Assembly (NCBI GenBank): GCA_030549775.1
Contig: CM060174.1
Coordinates: 52,144,707-52,208,706 of the forward strand
Source: Tamarix chinensis
Taxonomy: Eukaryota > Streptophyta > Magnoliopsida > Caryophyllales > Tamaricaceae
Reading direction: 5' to 3'
Length of the DNA: 64,000 nucleotides
Shown one piece after another: positions 56,444 through 64,000 of the stretch (position 1 is the stretch's first letter; every line of letters begins with the position of its first letter). The notes beneath the pieces were generated by a model that was not told the DNA's origin, searched no databases, and saw only the letters and a list, made by a program, of their open reading frames with translations. Made by a program: the position numbers and the translations under genes.

Positions 56444-59400
56444 TAACACTCCTATTTTTCACTACTAAAAAATTTCATTTAAAAAACCTTTCGGAAGGGG
56501 AAAACAATTAAACCTTGAGGGAAAATAGGATGTTATCATTGTACCAAACATATGATAGGTGCCAGCTGCCCATCCTATGTTAGATACAAAGATGAGAATC
56601 AAATCAATAAAAACAAAAGTGGAGTACACCAAAAACACATTATATAAATATCAAGGAAAGGTTTTTTAGTATAGGACCTCAATGGTCCATGAATATTCAT
56701 ATAAATGAAGGAAATTAAGCTAAAGTACATAATTTTGGATATAGAAATAAAAGTTGGATGTAGCCGTAAAATCTAATCCATAAATGACCTCATAAAAATC
56801 TCTAGATGTCCACGTTCTTAGAGCCCACACCCTACATAAGGTAGGTTTACTAATGACCATCCCCAATAACCTGTACATTTCCCTTTACTAGTTGGAATGA
56901 GCAAGTGATAAAGCAAACAGGCACACCAGTGCACTTCGTACCGAGTAAGCCAAACTACCTGCTCAACAAGACTTAGTGGCACACACAAGTTCCATCATAT
57001 TATGGAGATCATACTAGCATATTTCATGCATATTCCATATAAACATATATACATGTTCTATCATGATCATATCATGCATAAAAAACCCATACCATACTTG
57101 ACTTATCATATTTATCAACATAACACAATATAATAGATGATAACATGCAAGCTACTACACACATTATGCAGCTATTATTAAGGCTTTTTATCATCCATGA
57201 ACATAACCTCACCATTATTCCATTTTTCTACCTCACCATTAATCTATTTTCTGACTTGCATAATCTATTGGATCATTTATTTATAAACTATTATTTCCTT
57301 TACTATTCTTTTTTCTTTTTATTTTATTTTTCCCTTTATCCAAACTCTTATTCCAAATTATTATTGAGTAATGGGTTTTGCACCAACCCATGGTCTCACA
57401 TACCACGGAATTATATCCAACCCAAAGGATATAAAGTCATGCCAGACCCAAATAACCACCAATGAACATAAGTCAGGGCTAAAGTCAAAAACCACATAGG
57501 TAACTAGACTTTTAGTGTTAATACCCCTTAGTACATCATTAGTGTCTAGAGTAGATAAGGAACTGGGATCTACTAGGATCACGCCCAAAGACAAAGCCTG
57601 AAGTGATACATATGAGATCCAACTTAGGTCTTGCTAGGTATTAGTGTTCTAAGAACCGTTAGAAAAACTAAAAAATAAGAGAGAAATGGGGGAGAATTGG
57701 CAGCCTAAAATTGATTCTTGGTAACCCTTGAATCAATATTTGCAAGAACCACCTAAGATTTAAAATCTTAGGATAAACATTGAAATATTTTTGCAAATCT
57801 TCAAACTCTTATACTTGAGATTTGAAGGAGAATCTCTCGATATGTTTAAGAGAAAATGTGCAGCCAAAAGTTGGGTTACCGTTTCATTTTATCCTTGAGC
57901 TTACAGAAGAAGTGTAGGATTAAATATTACAACTTAGCTAACTAATACAAGTGATTCTAGCTAAAACGAAGGAAAATATTTACCTTAGTTCCAACCTATG
58001 TGTTTTGGTCATGGGGGTGGAAGTTTGAGCTGATTTTTGAGTTTCCCTCCCCCATTGGCACATTTTATAATTCATATAATAGCCATAATACTAAAAAGGA
58101 AATATAAAAGGTCTTTTTAATCTTGTAAGTAACAAAAAGAAGTAAGGAATGCCTTATAGATTTCATTTTTCTTTTCTTAATCTACATTCTCCTTCTTAGG
58201 AGCTAAAAGTGACTTAACATCCAACATGAGATGGACTTATGGCTGATTTGTGTGGATTCCAAGGGTGTAGATGGGCTGAATTTTTAATGTATTTATAGGG
58301 ATAAAATATTAAGAGAACATGGGTAAAAAGATGGGGGGAACTTGGAAAAATGTGGCCTTATGTGCCTTCTTTTTAGTTGGTTTGTGGATGGTACAAAGGA
58401 GGTGATTGGTAAGGTTTGTATGTCTTACATTGCTAGGTTTTTTTGGATAATTAATTTGTTCAAGTAAGGAGAGTTTTTTTTGTTCTCAAACTGTGAAAAA
58501 TTAATAACAATATTGTTATCATCAAATGAGGATGTTTTTGCATCACAAAGGCACCAATAAACGCTAAAAGATAAACTAATCCCTGGTTACTAATCGATGA
58601 TCAGATAACTTAGACTCATACATAGCTCTATTTTCTTTCTCTTTGAATGATTAGTTTGTTATTTTTAAGATTATGTGATCATACAAGGCCCATACTAATG
58701 GTTAAAAAGGAACAAGTATGTGAATGCCTTTTTAACCATTCGCATTCCCTCAACCATGTGGTGAGATTTCCATTAGTGCTTAATCAATATTAATTAATCT
58801 ATCCAATTAACCAATTATAGGTCAATAATCCAAATTATGTTACCCTTTAAAGTCATAAAATACTTATTTGGGTTTTTCTACTAAGGCCTTCATAAATAAC
58901 TTTTGAGTATGATATGAATTATGATCCATTTAATCCATCCATTACGTTGTTAGTCCATATCAACAGATGTATTTCACTCATTAAATATTCATATAGTATC
59001 ATTAGGCATAGTCTCAAATCATATCTAAGTCTAAAGATCAAAATCACATCTGGTTGAATTAGTCAATCGGTTTGGCCTAACTAATCAATCAGTTTCACTA
59101 ACCAGTTAATCTGTTTAGGCCATCCAAATCCAAGGTTCCCTCAAATTGTTCGATCAGTTTGGCTAACCAGTTGGTTGTTCTAAGACTAGCTGATAAGTCC
59201 TGCCAAACTAGTCAATGGGTTTACATAGAGAGAAACCTAGGTCACCACGGATCCACTGATGATTGGTATGAGCCAACCAACTCGACTGTCGTAAGGATCA
59301 ATCGATCGGTTTAGCCTAACTAGCCAACCAATTTTCCCTCAAACAACACAAAGCAGACATTTTTCATGCAAATAACCCTACAAAATCCTACCACCTCCAA

Positions 59401-60690
59401 ACCCATATATATCATAGTAGCATACCAATACTTTATCAGCTCATAAACTAAAACATGCTTCCCAATTAATCAAATCAACCCTATTTCCCAAAATCATGCC
59501 ATTTCTTTTTTCAGGATTCACAAATAAATCAATATAAAGTTAAACTATCATGCAAACCCATAAAATTAGCAATCTAAAGAATATAACACACCACATGCAT
59601 TTTAGAAGTAAGAATGGTTTACTTGGTACAAGTAAACTTATTTCATGAATGGGAAAAATCAACCTGGAAGATTTCTGACTTTTAAACCTTTAAAACCAAA
59701 ATTTAAAGCTTTGGAATTCCATGAATACTTTTCATAATTTTGAATTCAAATTAGAAGGAAACATGCTTACCAAAATTAAGTGAAAAATATAGAAAAGTCA
59801 TGTTGAGAGAGAGACTCAATTTTCTCCTAAATCTAACCCTCCCTTGCTTAAAGGTAAATAAGAAGGAGGCAGAGAAAGGATTGAAGAATGGAAAGGAATC
59901 AAAATTAATCTTGATGTGGGGAGGAAAGAACATAAGTTCTATAGAGATAGAATACCTCAGAGGCTAAAAACAAAAGTGAGCAAAAGGGTGGTTAGGGTTA
60001 TTTGTAGCTAAAAAATTAGTTCAAGAATGAGTAGGGTTATGTACATATCAACAACCCTAATTTTATAATTCAAATTTAAGCTTAAAGAGAATATTTTATC
60101 AAAGATAGGATGAATTTATTTCCAGAGCTGAAATGGTGATCTGTGGAGAATGTAGGTCAAATTTGCCTAAAAAATATCAAACACAAGAGAGGTAATGGAA
60201 GGTCGGCGTGGGAAGGAATCTCCTAGGTGAGTAGAAATAGTTTAGAAATTTAAGAAAAAATTCTAGAAGTGTGCAAAAGAGAGAAGGGGATAGAGATAAA
60301 GCTATCCTCTCCCTTAATTGTCCAAATGAAACCCTCAAATCAGTTCGAGGCAACAACTAAGGCTGAATACATGATAAGAAGGGTTATTAATCTCTAAAGA
60401 ATGTATTGTAGTGGAATTATCAAGGTTCCATTTTGATATAAGAATTGTTACTAGAAAATTGAGTTTTAAAAATATACTCATCCTGACAAACCAATATATC
60501 GATTTGACCTATTAGTCGAGTGTTCTACCAACTTGTCAATCGGTTCCCTAAACCTATCAATCAGCCAAGTCGAACAAAATCTTTTAGATGAAATGATGAA
60601 CTAGTCAATTAGTCTGCTTTAAAACTCAATTTATTCAATTTTCAAAGCTTATTCAAGTCTAACTTTTCCTCAAACTCAATCATAGTTCAT
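56444..60690 (-). repeat. Long gypsy LTR, copy C (5' LTR of element 4), split by a solo LTR
   Basis: The left end TAACACTCC directly follows the primer-site repeats. It contains clusters of CAATCGGTTTGG/AACCAGTT-like motifs (59040-59340 and 60480-60600), as in LTRs A and B. The right boundary is uncertain, because the expected ...ATACCCC terminus is not recognisable near 60690. An inserted solo LTR (57604-58545) splits it. ORFs 57145-57465, 57361-57594 and 59751-59933 show no protein signature. Confidence 0.55.
57604..58545. repeat. Solo LTR of a different family, about 942 bp
   Basis: The segment starts TGATAC and ends GCATCA. Both the 57599-57603 (TGAAG) and 58546-58550 (CAAAG) flanks resemble a worn 5-bp duplication. 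Related LTR sequence at 61490 reads CCTGAAGGCA without the insert, an empty-site comparison that places both boundaries. No coding sequence is present. Confidence 0.65.
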
Positions 60691-62189
60691 TCAATATAAG
60701 GATGGATCCATTAAATCATGCATCGTTATAGTCATGCCAACAAGTGAGGGTACACAACTTTTATCATGTATACTGTCTACTCATGGGACATGAATTACTT
60801 AGATTATCCATTTAGTAATAATTAGAGTATGAATTCCATGGTAACCATGGATAGATCATGAGTATAATAATAATAGATCATGAGATAACTCATGGAAACA
60901 TCTCATAATACAAGCATATACCATAGTAGCCATTCCAAAGGAACTTATGATTAACATCAAATTCCAAGTAGATGAGCATAAAGTACACCACATATTTATA
61001 GCTTAAACAAGGTGTGAGCTTGTAAGTATTCATAAAGCAAATCGAATACCATATTACTTAAATAACCATAATATTATAAGAAGAGTTGGTCGATTACCTC
61101 CTCTTTAGATCTCATTCCGGTTATTATCTTTGCTTTAGGTAAATACAAAATTCATTTACCAAGTCCTTAAGCAACCAATGATTATATATTTATTTTATCC
61201 CAAATTCTTGAGCAATAGGTGGGATTATTCCCCATGTTCTCTCAATAGCATGGAAGCCATCCAAATAAGTGGACATAAAGTCCTGGATCATGCCAAGGAA
61301 ACCTAATGAATATAAGTTTAGGTTCCTACCAAAGTAACATGGACAAAATTCCTACCTTATGCCAAATAACTACCCTATGGTAACCATACCCTTTAGTATT
61401 GATAACCCCTAGTACATCATCAGTGTCTATAGTAGGAAAGGCACCGAGATCTATGAGGATCTTGTGATTAACTAGGATCCAACCTGAAGGCAAAAAGGGC
61501 CCGAAGGCAGACTAATCCCTATTAGCTAATCGAGGATCGAATAATCCATACCTTTTATAGTGCTTATTCCACTTTGAGTGATTAATGTCTTATTAGCTTG
61601 GAAATTTCATTTCACATAAAGGCCTACAATAATGTCACATAAGAAACAAGGCTTTTCAATTCAACACACCCATATATGGTTCTCACATCATCCAACGTTC
61701 CCATTTAGGGTCTCTACAAGAGATTATCCTAGTACACAATCCACTATGCCAAAAGGTGGAATTTTTTAATGTGAATATCACCCATAATAATTGAAGTAAA
61801 TGATTAAATTTCCATTTATTTCCTTTGTCACAACTCAACTCTAGATCATGCCAAGGTTAAAGTCATATTTCATTACTCAAACATAGATTTACCCATTTAT
61901 TAGAGGTTGTTCTAATTAAATTTCTAAGTCCAAAGGTGTATGTCCAATTATAAATCCACTAAAGTCCAATCCTAACCCCCAACTATTTACTTATTTATTT
62001 TATTAACTAAGTGAAAATCACTAATCGTAGGTGAGGTCAACTCAAGGCCATCCCATATGTTCATGTTACCTTCTTTTTATATTTGCTAAGACATTTCACT
62101 TATGGGGTTCTCCTTTTTGGGCCATGATATAAGTCATTAGAAATCTATAATCCAATATTTTAATCCATTACATAAGTACTAACCATAAG
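60691..62189 (-). repeat. Further LTR-derived fragment (copy E)
   Basis: Blocks around 61200-61740 align in order with 57350-58740 of copy C (for example CCCCTAGTACATCATCAGTG against CCCCTTAGTACATCATTAGTG, and ACTAATCCC...CTAATCGA). It is therefore a second, diverged LTR of the same kind in the same orientation. Its ends are unclear. No gene is seen. Confidence 0.5.
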
Positions 62190-64000
62190 TGTAACACCCC
62201 AAAATTCACTATTTTTTTTAAGACGGAAGCAATTAAGATAGAAACACTTAAAACCTGTGAATTCTGGAAATGTTACCGCCACACTTAGTACCAGACCGGT
62301 TCTCTCCGACCGTTCCAGTACCAAGTGCTAAGGCTAAAGAAAAGATTTACGTTAAATTCAAATTAACAATTTATAAAAGAATTCGAAAGATCATACAACA
62401 AATCAGAGTACGCATAAACACACTTGTAACTTCCAAATAGAAATACATTTAAACAAGATAAAACCCGATGGGTCAAATTTCGGATTGCCTACTCACTCAA
62501 GTCAGGCTTGCCACCCCAAAACAGTCTCTGATCTTAAACCTACACAAGAGGTATGCTCCCCACCATCAGTGGATCATCACAGGACCCATCAACCAAGGTA
62601 GTATCAGTACGGGTCCAGTATTGAGTAAGGTGACTTGATCACTAAGGCCAACACACAAACACATAAATCACGCAGAACATAGAAGAACACAATCATAAAT
62701 GCATATGATCAACCAGGTAAAAGTACGTACAAAGGCCCATGAATAATCTGAATTAATCTCTTATCAGAATCCGATTCACACCATACTTTTTATCAAATCC
62801 ATGCGAGTACGGAAGCCCCCACTATTATAGCCGGTGGATCGGAGGCACATAGGGTATCATACCCTAACCACTATTATAGCCGGTGGATCGGATACACATA
62901 GGACTATGCGTCCTAACCACTATTCCTAACCGGTGGATCGGTTGGCTCCGGCTCGCATGGTATTCCACTATAAGTAGTTAGTATCTTTTAAGCATTCTGG
63001 TTTGTGACTGTTGAGCTCGGGAACCCCCACTATTATAATCGGTGGATCGGTCACACATAGGACATCATGTCCTAACCACTATTATAACCGGTGGATCGGT
63101 CGCACATAGGGTAAAAACCCTAACCACTATTCCGAACCGGTGGATCGGTTGGTCCCGTCTCAACGATCTTCCTCTTTAGATAATTAATGTTTTAAGTATC
63201 TTATTCAGAAGCTTTCACCACGCACATGCACGAATCATAAATCATAAAATTCCACCATCATAATTACACTTTATCACCACATACACATGATAACACAAAG
63301 ACCTTAATCAAACACCACATACCCTAATTGACCCCCACAACCATAGTCAATCACTCCAAACCCTAATTCAGTCACCTCCATACCCTTATAATGTCTTACG
63401 TATTATTTTTCACCCAAAACATTCAAACACCCAAATAACTCTTCTACTTCCTCCCTTACATCCCAAATCAACTTTTCACACGTAAATTTCACTTCCATGC
63501 AAACACTAATCTTTCCATGCAAACCTTCGAACCTTTTTCATGTAAACCCTAAAATTCCACGTGAAGCCCTAAATTCAACCATGCAAACCCTAATACCACC
63601 ATACAACCATCAATATCACCATGTAAATCCTAATACCACCATACAACTATAATTACCACCATACAAACCTTAATATCATCATACAAACCCTAATACCAAC
63701 ATACATCCATTAATACCACCAAGTAAACCCTAGGTTTCGTCATACAGAACCCTAAGTTCAAACCATATAAGACCCAAAGATTTGTCCATACCAACCCTAA
63801 ATTCAAACCATAAAGATTCTTCCATGCCAAACCCTAAATTCAAACCATAAAGATTCTTTCAATCAAATCGTAAATTAAAATCTCCCAAGGAAAACCATAA
63901 ATTGAATTCCCCCAAGCAAATCATAAATTAGATTCCCCCATATAATATCATAAATTACATTTTCCCAAATAACATCATGAATTAGATTCTCCCAAACAAA
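62190..64000 (-). repeat. Long gypsy LTR, copy D (runs off the window)
   Basis: It starts TGTAACACCCCAAAATTC and has the GTTACCGCCACACTTAGTACC block. It belongs to the subfamily of the solo LTR at 39967-43898. A well-preserved pair of CACTATTAT...GGTGGATCGG triplets lies at 62816-63145. The last 600 bases are rich in repeated ACCCTAAT/CCATACAAACC phrases. No PBS or gag lies to its left, so it may be a solo LTR or a truncated one. Confidence 0.7.
62816..63145 (+). repeat. Two triplets of the CACTATTAT...CCGGTGGATCGG motif
   Basis: Copies lie at about 62816, 62867, 62915, 63025, 63075 and 63121. Within each triplet the spacing is about 50 bases, and the third copy of each has CACTATTCC instead of CACTATTAT. 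The two triplets are about 208 bases apart and aligned copy by copy, so a three-copy block was itself duplicated. Confidence 0.88.

Noticed and set aside
62816..63145. CRISPR-like array of regularly spaced repeats
   Set aside because: Repeats are degenerate, spacers are themselves related, there are no cas genes and the context is a plant LTR.

Overview
The window looks like gene-poor, AT-rich nuclear DNA of a flowering plant. The evidence is several long-terminal-repeat (LTR) retrotransposons of plant Ty3/gypsy and Ty1/copia types, a plant-style hAT transposon with introns, a CACTA element with plant-type ends, and exons of a plant BTF3 (NAC-beta) gene. I see no intact host gene, no tRNA or rRNA gene and nothing bacterial. 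I cannot name the species from sequence alone.

Layout. 1-10163: a decayed minus-strand gypsy element (Tekay/Del-like pol and gag), with a miniature TRIM retrotransposon inserted in it (4308-5294) and a 3.4-kb 5' LTR (copy A). 10164-11964: the 3' part of a plus-oriented long LTR. 12351-21550: a second long LTR (copy B) split by a 5.7-kb Reina-like chromovirus (13021-18765) that has lost most of reverse transcriptase and RNase H. 21897-31946: a 10-kb hAT transposon with a perfect 8-bp target duplication (ATCATGGA), short inverted ends, CCCGAA-type subterminal arrays, a three-exon transposase broken by one stop codon, and a captured two-exon piece of a BTF3 gene. 31955-38922: non-coding DNA with a large inverted repeat (34184-35554) and a 947-bp CACTA element (36751-37697). 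38923-47792: a Tork-like copia element carrying a 3.9-kb solo gypsy LTR with a perfect TSD (ATTTT) inside its gag. 48371-54858: a plus-strand gypsy pol region plus 3' LTR, the LTR being split by a 5'-truncated second copia copy. 54859-64000: a minus-strand gag fragment, an unusual four-fold 63-bp repeat of the primer-binding-site region, and a run of related long LTRs, one of them split by a solo LTR.

Most components are fossils. Their reading frames are broken by stops, frameshifts and lost catalytic residues. The elements interact mainly by nesting, and the nesting gives relative ages. The long gypsy LTRs fall into at least two subfamilies. One carries triplets of a CACTATTAT...GGTGGATCGG motif. 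The other carries clusters of an AACCAATCGACTAGTTT-like motif. The best candidate for something not previously described is the hAT element with its transduplicated BTF3 exons and one stop codon at the presumed catalytic glutamate.
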